This document shows, piece after piece, positions 1 through 8,779 of a stretch of 64,000 nucleotides of DNA. The stretch is from NCBI RefSeq assembly GCF_003946915.1, contig NZ_RPOC01000001.1:744001-808000 (forward strand). Direction: 5' to 3'. The notes beneath the pieces are model-generated. The model was not told the DNA's origin. It was given only the letters and a program-made list of their open reading frames with translations, and made no database searches. The stretch is from Flavobacterium ustbae (GTDB lineage Bacteria > Bacteroidota > Bacteroidia > Flavobacteriales > Flavobacteriaceae). Position numbers and translations under genes: made by a program. The first letter of the stretch is position 1. Each line of letters starts with the position of its first letter.

Positions 1-237
1 CAATTCCTGAATTTGAGTTAATCGATCCTGAACGCCTTTTAAATTTCCAGCCTGACTAAAAGCACGAATATTGACTTGATAAATTATGGCGTCTTCTTTT
101 TTGGGCATTTTTTCAAACGGAGCGCCATATTGGGTGTACGGAGAATCAGGAGTTTTAGCGTCGTTGTCAGATGAACTGCACGAAACAAAAGCTAAAGCAA
201 GCAAAAATCCGTAAACGATTTTTATATTAAATTTCAT
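1..237 (-). CDS. Alpha-amylase-like (GH13) lipoprotein, 5' end only
   Basis: The first 79 codons of a gene that runs off the left edge of the window. The ATG at 237 opens a lipoprotein signal peptide ending in a lipobox (FVSC, Cys about residue 20), then a Ser/Asp-rich linker. From about residue 53 the text DAIIYQVNIRAFS matches the first beta-strand of GH13 alpha-amylases, so a surface SusG-like starch or alpha-glucan hydrolase is likely. It is the last visible gene of a minus-strand operon after susC, susD and susE/F homologues, 96 bp below the susE/F-like stop. The catalytic residues lie outside the window, so substrate is inferred from this short match and from context. Confidence 0.75.
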   Translation of the reverse strand, partial: MKFNIKIVYGFLLALAFVSCSSSDNDAKTPDSPYTQYGAPFEKMPKKEDAIIYQVNIRAFSQAGNLKGVQDRLTQIQEL

Positions 238-272
238 AATGATTATTTTTTTGAGTTTTGAAGGTGAAAAGC

Positions 273-302
273 AACCTGCCTTTCGAAGTAAAAAGACAGG
301 TT
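273..302 (-). repeat. Intercistronic hairpin between susE/F-like and amylase genes
   Basis: An 11-bp imperfect inverted repeat (273-283 with 292-302, one mismatch) in the 96-bp spacer. It lacks a clear U-tract in the minus-strand direction. It may be an mRNA processing or stability element, or a weak attenuator, that sets amylase level relative to susCDE. Confidence 0.4.
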
Positions 303-333
303 AAACTCAAACCAAACTAAACTTAATTTTTAT

Positions 334-1416
334 CTATTTTTTTGTGATGGTATAGGTTAAAGTTGGAGGATATCCAAGACTTGCAGGATCTACATCATTG
401 ATTTTCATTGTGATTTCATACGTGCCGCCTTCACCAATATAGTGAGCGCCTTGATCATCCAGATAGGCAATTCCGTCGGTTGCGTTTTTAGACCCATAAT
501 TGATCGTCCATTCATTATTCAATCTGAATTTCACATTTCCTGGAATTAAATCTGCTGTCACCTTCCAAGTTTTGGTTTGGTAATCATAATTCATAGGAGT
601 ACTCGTATTCCAGCTTCCAGAAGTAGCGTCACCAACAATTCCCCATGAATAAGGTGTAGCAGACCATTTTAAAGTATTAAGATTCACTTTTACTTGGAAA
701 GATCCTTCGCCTGGAAGCGCAAAATCTTTAGTGCTCATATTTACCATGTCTGAGTTGTCGGCTCCCGCTCCATAAAATTGAGCCCAATTTCTTTCTGTGT
801 TTAATTTAAATACTGGTCCGTAACCTGGAAGTACTGTAACATAACCCTGATAAACACCTTTTGCGATAGCGGGTAAAGAATTGGCAATGTCTACATTCCA
901 TTCGCCTTGATAAGCTCCTGGCATATAAATTTCGCCAAAAACAACACTTTTCTCATACGGAGTTACAGTCAAAGTAATTGGATTTGAAAAGATTTTACGA
1001 TCCATAACCGCTTCTACGCGAACTACTAATTTGCCCTGAACATCAATCGGAAGCCCTAAATCGACAGCAATTTTATTTAATTCCTGACCTATGAATGTTT
1101 TGCTTAAAACATCTGCTCCAACTTCAATTCTTTTTGCTTTTCCCCATGCATTAGCACCGCTAGTATCTCCAATTAAATCAAATTGAACTGCATATGTTAC
1201 AGGTGCGGCAATAGGAAAAGTTACTTCTGGCCAGGAAATCAGTAACACCTGATCGTCTGCAGTATCTTCGGTTAAAACTAAAGTACTTGATGAAACAGTA
1301 ATTTCTGATGGAAAATTAACAGCCTTCAATGTCGTTAATTCTGCACCACTGTCGCAGGAGGCGTTCAGAAAAAGCGCGCTGCCTAATAAGAGTAATTTAT
1401 TTATATATTTTTTCAT
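334..1416 (-). CDS. SusE/SusF-like surface glycan-binding lipoprotein
   Basis: A 360-residue protein with a lipoprotein signal (Cys at about residue 21, NASC). Residues about 30-150 resemble the SusE N-terminal Ig-like domain (the LTEDTADDQVLLISWPEV stretch). The remainder has two starch-binding-like beta-sandwich modules rich in Trp and Tyr (NWAQFYGAGADNSD, GEIYMPGAYQGEW), as in SusE/SusF. Such proteins sit on the cell surface and hold alpha-glucan chains for the SusCD transporter. It lies 13 bp after susD and before an alpha-amylase-like gene, which supports a starch or maltooligosaccharide role. The family is clear; the exact ligand is inferred. Confidence 0.85.
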   Translation of the reverse strand: MKKYINKLLLLGSALFLNASCDSGAELTTLKAVNFPSEITVSSSTLVLTEDTADDQVLLISWPEVTFPIAAPVTYAVQFDLIGDTSGANAWGKAKRIEVGADVLSKTFIGQELNKIAVDLGLPIDVQGKLVVRVEAVMDRKIFSNPITLTVTPYEKSVVFGEIYMPGAYQGEWNVDIANSLPAIAKGVYQGYVTVLPGYGPVFKLNTERNWAQFYGAGADNSDMVNMSTKDFALPGEGSFQVKVNLNTLKWSATPYSWGIVGDATSGSWNTSTPMNYDYQTKTWKVTADLIPGNVKFRLNNEWTINYGSKNATDGIAYLDDQGAHYIGEGGTYEITMKINDVDPASLGYPPTLTYTITKK

Positions 1417-1429
1417 GATCGTTTTTAGT

Positions 1430-2938
1430 TTAGTAACCTGGGTTTTGTTTTAATCCGCGATTTGCATTTAGAGCATTGGTTGGAATTGGAAACAACTTTC
1501 TGAAAGCAGGAGATGCAGGTCTAAATTCGTTTGCCAATAAAAATTTATCAAAGCGAATCATATCTTGTCTTCTGTGGCCTTCCCAGTTTAATTCGAATCC
1601 TCTTTCATTATAAATTTCATCAAGACTCGGATTATGATCTAAAGCGTTCAAACCCGCACGTTGCCTAATTTGATCTACAAATGGTTTTGCAGCAGCGGCA
1701 TTTCCTAAACGAGCATGGCACTCTGCTATCATTAAAATAACATCTGCATATCTAAAGATTGGAAAATCGTTTGAAGCTCCACCGCCTGTTCTTGGTGTTG
1801 CGGGATAAAACTTAACATTACGAACTCCCGCTTGCGGATCTGCTCCCGGATTATCTAATGAAGCAACATCAAGCGTATAATTGAAACCTCCTGGCTGTTC
1901 TCCAAACAAAAACTGGTTTCTACGAATATCATTTTCCTCATATTTCAAGAAAAATTCTTTTGGAACAATGGTTCCATTCCATCCGCTGTAACCGAACAAA
2001 GCTTGTGCATGGGGTCCGTATAAACTGCGAACAGCGTAAACATTACGAGATACAATATCAAGAGTTGCAAAAATTGGAAGAATAGTTTCGTCATCTGGCA
2101 ATACATCTCCAAATAATTCGTAGTATTTGCTTCCCAACGGATTTGATGCATCTGCAGCTCCAGAATGCAGCGTAAAACCGCCGTCTGCAACTTTGTTACA
2201 AGCTGCTAAAGCTTCGTTCCATTTTGGAGTTCCAGTGTAAACTTGAGCATTTAAATACACTTTTGCCAATAAAGTGTAACCTGCCCATTTATTGAATCTT
2301 CCATAATAATTTCCGCCTTTTGTTCCAGACAATAATTCGACATTTTCATTTAATTCTTTTACGATAAAATCGAAAATTTCCTTACGGCTCGATTGCGGAA
2401 TTTTATCGACAGTTGTATTGTTATCTGTAAAAAAAGGAACATCGCCATAATCATCAATCAATAAATAATAAAAGAAAGCTCTTAAGGTTTTAGCTTCAGC
2501 TACTTTTGATGCATCGGCATTTGCTTTTTCTAATAAACTTACGGCCAAATTAGCGTTGTAAACCGCTTTGTATAACCAGTTCCATGTATTATCAATAATA
2601 AAATCTGTTGGAAGCCATTCGTGTTTGTGTAGTCTGGCAAAATCCTGCTGCCAATCTCCCGTATTTCTATGCGGAATAACTTGTTCGTCTGACGACATAC
2701 AGTTCATATCGTACCAGCCGTTATCAGCGCCGGCGTAACCAACACCAGAAGCATTTTCTCTTACAAAATCTCCTGGAATTTGAGCATAAACGTTTGCAAG
2801 AGCAATATCTGCTCCTTCTGGGCTTCCGTAAAATTCGTCTGCAGGATATTTATCATACACGTTTTCGTTGATATCTGTACAACTAAAAAGTGTCAGGAAA
2901 CAAACGCTTCCTGCTATAATTATATTTTTAATCTTCAT
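1430..2938 (-). CDS. RagB/SusD family nutrient-uptake outer membrane lipoprotein
   Basis: A 502-residue SusD homologue. The signal peptide ends at a lipobox (LFSC, Cys about residue 20), followed by the usual DINENVYD start. The N-terminal TPR-like helices carry the typical EAKTLRAFFYYLLIDDYGDVPF segment, and the C-terminal SusD domain holds DFPIFRYADVILMIAECHARLGN and ERGFELNWEGHRRQDMIRF, both family signatures. SusD caps the SusC barrel and delivers bound glycan to it. The gene starts 9 bp after the susC stop, so the two are co-translated partners. The sequence does not reveal the glycan; the neighbouring amylase-like gene suggests alpha-glucan. Confidence 0.95.
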   Translation of the reverse strand: MKIKNIIIAGSVCFLTLFSCTDINENVYDKYPADEFYGSPEGADIALANVYAQIPGDFVRENASGVGYAGADNGWYDMNCMSSDEQVIPHRNTGDWQQDFARLHKHEWLPTDFIIDNTWNWLYKAVYNANLAVSLLEKANADASKVAEAKTLRAFFYYLLIDDYGDVPFFTDNNTTVDKIPQSSRKEIFDFIVKELNENVELLSGTKGGNYYGRFNKWAGYTLLAKVYLNAQVYTGTPKWNEALAACNKVADGGFTLHSGAADASNPLGSKYYELFGDVLPDDETILPIFATLDIVSRNVYAVRSLYGPHAQALFGYSGWNGTIVPKEFFLKYEENDIRRNQFLFGEQPGGFNYTLDVASLDNPGADPQAGVRNVKFYPATPRTGGGASNDFPIFRYADVILMIAECHARLGNAAAAKPFVDQIRQRAGLNALDHNPSLDEIYNERGFELNWEGHRRQDMIRFDKFLLANEFRPASPAFRKLFPIPTNALNANRGLKQNPGY

Positions 2939-2947
2939 GTCTTTTTA

Positions 2948-5900
2948 CTATTTAAATTTTACAGTCAAACCAAACGCCACACTTCTTGTACGAGGATAAA
3001 TTCCTCTATCACCACCAAAGCTGTCTCCGCTTCCGCTTACGTTCAATTCAGGATCAATTCCTGTGTAATCTGTAATCAGGAATAAATTGTTTCCTGTAAG
3101 CGAAAGTCTAATAGTATCAATATATTTATCTGTAAAACGGAAAGTATATCCCGCATTAAGATTTTCTAAACGAATAAAAGATCCATCTTCTAACCATAAA
3201 TCAGATCCGTATGGAGATGTATAAATTCCTTCGTCTACGGCGCTTGCCAAAAGATTAGATTTACCAATGTTCTCCATTCTGCTTAAATTGGAACGAAGAC
3301 CGTTGTAAATTTTATTGCCTCCAGATCCTCTTAATAAAAGCGAAGCATCAAAATTTTTGTATCGATAAGAAGGATTAAAAGCAAAAGTGTATGTTGGTAA
3401 TGCAGAACCTGCATAATAACGGTCAGGACTTCTTGTACCTTGGTCGATTATACCGTTTCCGTCGCGATCCAAAACAGTTTCGACATTATTTTCATTTTTT
3501 CCAGTATGTTCAAGAATATAAAAAGCACCAATTGGTTTTCCTTTTACTAGATATGAGTTGTTAGTTCCCCAGCCAATGTAGTCTGCGTTTAAAGGAACAC
3601 CGTTTATGCTTCCGTCCAGATTCAACACTTCGTTTTTCATGAAAGAAACGTTTCCTGCAATAGTTAGCGTGCTATTTGCATTTTTAATTACATCATAACC
3701 AAGAGCTACTTCGATACCTTTGTTAGAAATACTTCCAACATTTGCCATTACACTTTTGTGTGGAAAAGGAGGCTGAGGTACTACATAATTAAATAATAGA
3801 TTTTCTGTCTTAGAAGTGTAAACATCTACAGTTCCTCTTAATCTGTTGTTTAAAAAAGCAAAATCAAGACCTAAATTGGTTTGTTTTTTGGTTTCCCATC
3901 TCAAATCTGCATTTGAATTTTGAACAACATTATAGTTTGTAATTAAATCCATTCCAGAATTAACTGTTCCAGAACGATCTACCAAAGAGATTGAGTTTTG
4001 AGGAAGTAAACCTTGCTGATTACCTGTAACACCATATCCTACACGAAGTTTTAACTCGTCAATATTCGAATTCTCCATAAAAGATTCTTTATTAATCTGC
4101 CAAGCCACAGAAGCCGAAGGGAAATCTCCCCATTTATAGTTGGCTCCAAAAACAGACGAACCATCACGACGAATACTTGCTGTAACTAAATAACGATCTA
4201 ATAGAGAGTAGTTTAACCTTCCTAAAAAAGAAACCAAAGTTCTGTCGTTTTTGTATGAAAATAAATCGCCAGGTCTAACTTTTGACATATCACCAAATTG
4301 AAGCGCGTTGTAAGTTGTTTTATCATTTATAAAACCTCTTGCTTGTCCATAATTTCCTTGATAGCTTTGATTTTGCCATTCATACAATCCCAAAACATTG
4401 ATATTGTGAATCCCAAATTCTCTTTTATAATTTAGACTAAAGTTGGTCAGTTTTTCATTTTGTCTTCGGTTCCAAATATTAGCAAAACCTTTTTGATCAA
4501 TTGCAAAAGCTGCCGTTGATTCTACTGGCTGAAAATAACCTTCGGTCGAGTTTGTTTTTCTCCAGCTTCCGAACCAGTTTGCGGTTAAACCTTTTGCCAA
4601 ATCTAAATCTGCTTTTAAACTTCCGAACAAATTATCATTTTGGGTTTCACTTGTTGTGGTTTCTGCAGCCGCATAAGGATTTAGGTATTGAAATACGTTT
4701 GGATCGGTAAAATAAGTTCCGTCAGTATTAAATACAGGATCGGTTGGACGCATTAGATATGTATTGGTAATCAAATTAGATTGAAAAGCAATTGATCCAA
4801 TACTTTGAATAGTACTTGTTGTATTATTTACACCAGTATTTAAGTTAAAAGTCAATTTCAACTTATCATCAAGCGCCATTTGAGTTGCCTGAATGCGGCC
4901 AATATATTTTTGATTGCTAGAGTTAATTACAACTCCATCTTGCAAAATCGCAGTCAAAGAAGCTCTGTAATTGAATTTATCTGTTCCGCCGCCAAAAGAT
5001 AAAGTATGGGTTTGTGTAATTCCTGTCTGAGTCAAAAGACCGTACCAGTCAGTGTCAGAACCATGATTGGCAGAAGCAGGAACACCAACACTTTGCGCGG
5101 CTGTCCACCATTCGTCTGCGCTTAGCATATCTAATTTTTTCGGAATAAAATCTAAAGCTGTAGAACCAACGTATTCCATAGTAGTCTTACCTGCTTTATT
5201 TTTTTTTGTTGTAATGATAAGTACACCAGGAGCACCACGAGAACCGTAAATTGCTGTTGCAGATGCATCTTTTAGAATATCATAACTTTCAATTTCACTT
5301 GGCGGAACTTGGTTTAATAAGTCCATATTTCCCTGAATTCCATCTACCACAACCAAAGGATCACTTCCTCCAATTAGAGAAGAAATTCCACGAATACGAA
5401 CACTTGGGCCATAACCTGGCTCACTTCCTACTTGAGAGATATTAACACCGGCAGCTTTTCCAGCAATCAATTGCAAAGGGTTTACAATTGCTCCCTGATT
5501 CATATCTTTTGCAGCAATAGAAGAAACCGCTCCAGTTACATCTTTTTTGGCTGTAGTTCCATAACCGACTACAACAATTTCCTGTAAGTCAGTAGCGTCT
5601 GGAAGTAGCTGAATGTTTATAACAGCTTGATTAGCCGTTACTCTTTTTTCTTTATACCCCACAAAAGATACGATGATTACAGACTGGCTACTTTCTACAG
5701 TAAGTTTGTATTTACCATCGAAATCTGTAACCATTCCGTTTTTTGTTCCTTCTTCAATAACAGAAGCTCCAGGAAGTGGCAATCCGTTTTCGTCTGTAAT
5801 AACTCCAGAAACGGTTTGTTTTTGAAATTCGATTACTTGAGTTTTAAGTTCTGGTTTTTTAAGGATAATCTGCGTGTCACGAATTTTAAATTCGGTTGGC

Positions 5901-6208
5901 GTTCCTTTAAAAATTTTATCTAAAACAACATATATAGACTGATCTTTTACAGAAATTGAAACCGTACGATCGAGGTCAATGTCGCTCAATTTGTAAATAA
6001 ATCTAAAGTCAGTTTTTTGCTCAATGGTCTCAATAACCTTTTCGATTGTTGAATTGTTTAATTCCAAAGTAACTTTTGTCTTTTGTGCATAAGTACTTGC
6101 TTTGATATTAAACATGGCGACCAAAATAAGGAGTGTAGTTAATTTCAATTTCAGGTCTTTTTGGAACAATGAGTATAGAAACCCATTATTCTTAGATTTT
6201 TTTTTCAT
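2948..6208 (-). CDS. SusC/RagA family TonB-dependent transporter with STN signalling domain
   Basis: A 1086-residue outer membrane transporter. It has an extended signal peptide (to about residue 42), then an STN domain (about 45-115, as in FecA-type signal transducers), a carboxypeptidase-regulatory-like beta-sandwich (about 132-205), a plug beginning near DLQEIVVVGYG and a 22-strand barrel ending in Phe-Lys. SusC imports oligosaccharides using TonB energy. The STN domain is the part that talks to a FecR-like anti-sigma factor, and such a gene sits immediately upstream, so this receptor probably also reports ligand to the ECF sigma factor at 8116-8679. The 131-bp leader holds a strong hairpin. 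Confidence 0.95.
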   Translation of the reverse strand: MKKKSKNNGFLYSLFQKDLKLKLTTLLILVAMFNIKASTYAQKTKVTLELNNSTIEKVIETIEQKTDFRFIYKLSDIDLDRTVSISVKDQSIYVVLDKIFKGTPTEFKIRDTQIILKKPELKTQVIEFQKQTVSGVITDENGLPLPGASVIEEGTKNGMVTDFDGKYKLTVESSQSVIIVSFVGYKEKRVTANQAVINIQLLPDATDLQEIVVVGYGTTAKKDVTGAVSSIAAKDMNQGAIVNPLQLIAGKAAGVNISQVGSEPGYGPSVRIRGISSLIGGSDPLVVVDGIQGNMDLLNQVPPSEIESYDILKDASATAIYGSRGAPGVLIITTKKNKAGKTTMEYVGSTALDFIPKKLDMLSADEWWTAAQSVGVPASANHGSDTDWYGLLTQTGITQTHTLSFGGGTDKFNYRASLTAILQDGVVINSSNQKYIGRIQATQMALDDKLKLTFNLNTGVNNTTSTIQSIGSIAFQSNLITNTYLMRPTDPVFNTDGTYFTDPNVFQYLNPYAAAETTTSETQNDNLFGSLKADLDLAKGLTANWFGSWRKTNSTEGYFQPVESTAAFAIDQKGFANIWNRRQNEKLTNFSLNYKREFGIHNINVLGLYEWQNQSYQGNYGQARGFINDKTTYNALQFGDMSKVRPGDLFSYKNDRTLVSFLGRLNYSLLDRYLVTASIRRDGSSVFGANYKWGDFPSASVAWQINKESFMENSNIDELKLRVGYGVTGNQQGLLPQNSISLVDRSGTVNSGMDLITNYNVVQNSNADLRWETKKQTNLGLDFAFLNNRLRGTVDVYTSKTENLLFNYVVPQPPFPHKSVMANVGSISNKGIEVALGYDVIKNANSTLTIAGNVSFMKNEVLNLDGSINGVPLNADYIGWGTNNSYLVKGKPIGAFYILEHTGKNENNVETVLDRDGNGIIDQGTRSPDRYYAGSALPTYTFAFNPSYRYKNFDASLLLRGSGGNKIYNGLRSNLSRMENIGKSNLLASAVDEGIYTSPYGSDLWLEDGSFIRLENLNAGYTFRFTDKYIDTIRLSLTGNNLFLITDYTGIDPELNVSGSGDSFGGDRGIYPRTRSVAFGLTVKFK

Positions 6209-6295
6209 AATTTTGTTAATTGATTGTAGTTAATTCGTTATATTCAATCACTTAGTTAATCGGAAATTGTTCGCAGCTCTTTCCGATTTTTTTAT
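6208..6295 (+). ncRNA. Candidate antisense small RNA opposite the susC leader
   Basis: On the plus strand, a perfect Bacteroidota -7 box (TAATTTTG, 6208-6215) is followed after about 50 bp by a terminator-like structure: a 9-bp perfect stem (6258-6266 with 6280-6288) and then a run of T (6287-6293). No plus-strand gene lies nearby. A transcript of roughly 75 nt from about 6221 would be wholly antisense to the leader of the susC homologue. Cis-antisense small RNAs in this position, between anti-sigma and susC genes, are known from Bacteroides PULs. No good -33 TTG was found, so this remains a prediction. Confidence 0.4.
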
Positions 6296-6339
6296 TCCCG
6301 TAATGTTATTTCATCATATATTGTATTAGTTTTAGTTGG

Positions 6340-7518
6340 TTATTTAATTAGTATCTGATTGTTTTTTATTGTGTAATTAATGCCGTGAATGTCATTAAAA
6401 TAACTCATTACATTTTCTATAGATTCTTCCTTAAAACTAGCGTTGAATTTCTCGTTTGCCAGCTTTTCATTTTTATTTATAATAGTAACATTGTAGCGTC
6501 TTTCTAGTTTGGTAATAATGTTTTTGAAAGTCATATTTCTGAAGGTCAATCCACCATTTATCCACGAAGTGTAAATATCTGTAATAACCGCTTTTGTCGA
6601 AATTGTAGCATTTTGTTTATTGAAACTACCTTTAAAGCCAGGTTTCAAAATCGTATTTTTTGAAGCATCAAAATCTTGTTTATAACCGTACATTCCTACA
6701 GAACCTTCAACCAATACCACATCTGTTGCGACATCTTCTGGGTAATTTGAAACGTTGAAATGTGTTCCTAGAACGCGAACATTCAATTCGTCTGCATTTA
6801 CGATAAACGGATGTTTTTTGTCTTTTGCAACATCAAAAAAAGCTTCTCCTTCTAGAAATACTTGTCTGTTTTCTCCAGCAATAAACTTTACTGGATATTT
6901 TAAAGTTGTTCCAGAGTTTAAGTGCACAAAAGTGCCGTCAGACAATTGGAGACGAAATTTTTTACCGTAAGGAATCTTGATGGTATTGTAAATCAATTTT
7001 TCAGGATTAGCACTGTTTTCGTAAACCAATTTATCTCCATTTTGATTTCCAATAATATTTCCTTTAGCATCTTTTACCTGAGAAGAATTTTGCTCAGAAA
7101 TAATTTGGGTTTCACCATTTTCTAATTGCAAAACAATTTCTGAACTTTTAAAATCGAATTTTTCTTCAACAGGTTTGTCTGCTATATTTTGTTTGTAGAA
7201 AAATCCAATTCCTAACAAAACAATTACAGAAGCCGCAATTGAAATATATTTTCTATAATTTGATTTTCTAGAAGGCATTTCAATTACCGTTTCTCGTTCT
7301 TTTGCTGTAGATAATATACTGTCAAAAATTGCACCGGCTTTCTGCTTATCCATTTTTGGCATTTCACTTAATAGATTTTGTACTTCTTCAACCGTTGGAA
7401 AATCTTCGGTTAAATTATTTTCACGACAATACGCAATAACCTGCTCGGTCTCTTCCGCATTACATTGATTTAAAATAAACTTTTCTAAAAGCGTTTTTAT
7501 TTCAGAATTCGAATTCAT
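6340..7518 (-). CDS. FecR-family anti-sigma factor
   Basis: A 392-residue inner-membrane anti-sigma factor. The cytoplasmic N-terminus (about 1-85) should bind the ECF sigma factor. One membrane segment follows (about 89-108, ISIAASVIVLLGIGFF), then a periplasmic FecR domain (about 175-275, with IPYGKKFRLQLSDGTFVHLNSGTTLKYP and FLEGEAFFDVAKDKKHPFIV). A C-terminal DUF4974/STN-like domain (about 320-392) contacts the receptor. It is placed between the sigma gene (8116-8679) and the STN-bearing susC, the classic order for a trans-envelope switch. It is separated from the sigma gene by about 600 bp of repeats, so the two may be transcribed separately. Confidence 0.93.
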   Translation of the reverse strand: MNSNSEIKTLLEKFILNQCNAEETEQVIAYCRENNLTEDFPTVEEVQNLLSEMPKMDKQKAGAIFDSILSTAKERETVIEMPSRKSNYRKYISIAASVIVLLGIGFFYKQNIADKPVEEKFDFKSSEIVLQLENGETQIISEQNSSQVKDAKGNIIGNQNGDKLVYENSANPEKLIYNTIKIPYGKKFRLQLSDGTFVHLNSGTTLKYPVKFIAGENRQVFLEGEAFFDVAKDKKHPFIVNADELNVRVLGTHFNVSNYPEDVATDVVLVEGSVGMYGYKQDFDASKNTILKPGFKGSFNKQNATISTKAVITDIYTSWINGGLTFRNMTFKNIITKLERRYNVTIINKNEKLANEKFNASFKEESIENVMSYFNDIHGINYTIKNNQILIK

Positions 7519-7737
7519 TAAGAATGTTTTTTAAGGTCTCTGTTTCTATAATACAGTTGAAGAGGAAGTAAGTACTACTCAAACGTTGTAAATTTTTAAA
7601 TTTTAACATTTGATTATTTTTTTAAAATCATAAGATGTTGATTTTTATTCGTTTACGAATATTAAAAAAACCTAAAAAATTTTTAAAGCGTAAATCTTTG
7701 ACAGAGAAGAAGATAATTAATTTTTAGAATAGCAATA

Positions 7738-7872
7738 TCAAACATAGCCCACGGTTTCAACCGTGGGAACGCAACGCAAATCACGCAATGTAAATCGTGC
7801 AATGTAAATCACGCAATGCAAATCACGCAAATCAATACTTTACCCACGGTTGAAACCGTGGGCTATGTTTGA
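7738..7872. repeat. REP/MITE-like palindromic element with 14-bp tandem core
   Basis: Two perfect 30-bp inverted arms (7738-7767 and 7843-7872). Each arm is itself a palindrome, with CCCACGGTT pairing to AACCGTGGG around a 2-nt centre. Between the arms lie about four copies of a 14-bp unit, AAATCACGCAATGT with small variants (7778-7830). The whole could fold as a cruciform. The layout recalls REP/BIME elements mobilised by RAYT transposases, but no transposase is in the window. Confidence 0.75.
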
Positions 7873-7906
7873 ATAAAAATTTACATTAGAAACATAACGT
7901 AATTGA

Positions 7907-8037
7907 TTTTTGTCATTTCGACGAAGGAGACCCGAGCGATAGCGAACAGGCGTAGCAAATCTTCGTTAGAAGCTCAATAAAGATTGTAAAAGTATTACGG
8001 AGTTATTCGCGAATTTCTCCTTCGTCGAATGGCAAAA
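7907..8037. repeat. Flavobacterial interspersed repeat with imperfect terminal inverted repeats
   Basis: About 130 bp bounded by 24-bp imperfect inverted arms (7907-7930 and 8014-8037), both containing the string CGACGAAGGAGA or its complement. The interior (GAGCGATAGCGAACAGGCG and beyond) resembles an intergenic repeat I associate with many flavobacterial genomes. It has no coding capacity. It lies between the anti-sigma and sigma genes. Confidence 0.6.
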
Positions 8038-8067
8038 TAGAGCGATATAATTAAAATTTAAAAACAA

Positions 8068-8093
8068 AAAAATCACTCCGAAGAGTGATTTTT
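8068..8093 (-). terminator. Rho-independent terminator after the ECF sigma gene
   Basis: An 11-bp stem (AAAAATCACTC with GAGTGATTTTT) around a 4-nt loop, followed by a T-rich tract on the minus strand. It lies 22 bp past the sigma gene stop, so the sigma gene is probably monocistronic and separated from the anti-sigma gene. Confidence 0.8.
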
Positions 8094-8115
8094 AAGGGCA
8101 TTATTGTGGTTTTGG

Positions 8116-8679
8116 TTAGATAATTTCATCGTGAAGCTGAAAAAAGCCGCGCATCGATTCGAGCGCTTTACTCATTTGGTTCCGGACCGTGTTTATTGAG
8201 ATTCCGAGTTCCATACTTATTTCTTCATAACTCATTCCTTTTTTCCGTGACATTTTAAAAATCTGCCGTCGCTTAGGAGGGAGTTGTTTTATTGCTTGCT
8301 TTTGGAGTTTTTTGCAATCGGCTTCCCGAATAGCATAATCTCCATATTCATGTGATTTTTGACTTTCATAAAAAACAGCTTCTTTTAAAATAACTTCATT
8401 TGCTGCTTTATTCAAGACATTAAAAGCTTGATTTCGTGCGATAGTAAAAATATAGGCCTTAAAAGATTGTTCTATATCTAAACTTTCGCGGTTAATCCAA
8501 ACCTTCATAAAAACATCCTGCACATTTTCTTCCGCTGCCTCTTTTGATTTTAAAAGACTAATGCTGTATCCATAAATGTCTTGATGATACAAATCAAAAA
8601 GTTGACGAAAAGCTTTCTCGTTTCCATTTTTGAGTTCACTCACCAATAATTTTTCACTATGGTTTGCTGCTTCTAACAA
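8116..8679 (-). CDS. ECF RNA polymerase sigma-70 factor (PUL type)
   Basis: A 187-residue ECF sigma factor of the Bacteroides-expansion type. Region 2 spans about 25-90 (LFDLYHQDIYGYSISLLKS through the ENVQDVFMKVW core-binding helix). Region 4 spans about 125-180, with LPPKRRQIFKMSRKKGMS then a helix-turn-helix (YEEISMELGISINTVRNQM). The reading frame has no ATG before residue 57, so translation must begin at a non-ATG codon. TTG at 8679 is the best choice, with an in-frame stop seven codons upstream. It has its own promoter and terminator, and probably activates the susC operon when FecR releases it. Confidence 0.93.
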   Translation of the reverse strand: MLEAANHSEKLLVSELKNGNEKAFRQLFDLYHQDIYGYSISLLKSKEAAEENVQDVFMKVWINRESLDIEQSFKAYIFTIARNQAFNVLNKAANEVILKEAVFYESQKSHEYGDYAIREADCKKLQKQAIKQLPPKRRQIFKMSRKKGMSYEEISMELGISINTVRNQMSKALESMRGFFQLHDEII

Positions 8680-8749
8680 TTTAATTCGCTTTATTTAATT
8701 CTAATGGTATTAAACTATCAAAATAAGAGGTCTGTCATTTAATGAATGG

Positions 8750-8779
8750 CAAATATATAAAAATATTATTCGCAACAAA
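8750..8779 (-). promoter_or_regulatory. Housekeeping promoter of the ECF sigma gene
   Basis: The minus strand reads TTG (8777-8779), 19 nt, TATATTTG (8750-8757), a full match to the Bacteroidota primary-sigma consensus. The leader to the TTG start codon is about 65 nt. The sigma gene therefore seems to be made constitutively and controlled mainly through the anti-sigma factor. Confidence 0.7.

Noticed and set aside
2780..3085. 101-residue plus-strand open frame
   Set aside because: Antisense to susD and the end of susC, with no recognisable protein features.
7778..7830. CRISPR-like array
   Set aside because: The 14-bp units are directly tandem without spacers, and no cas gene is present.
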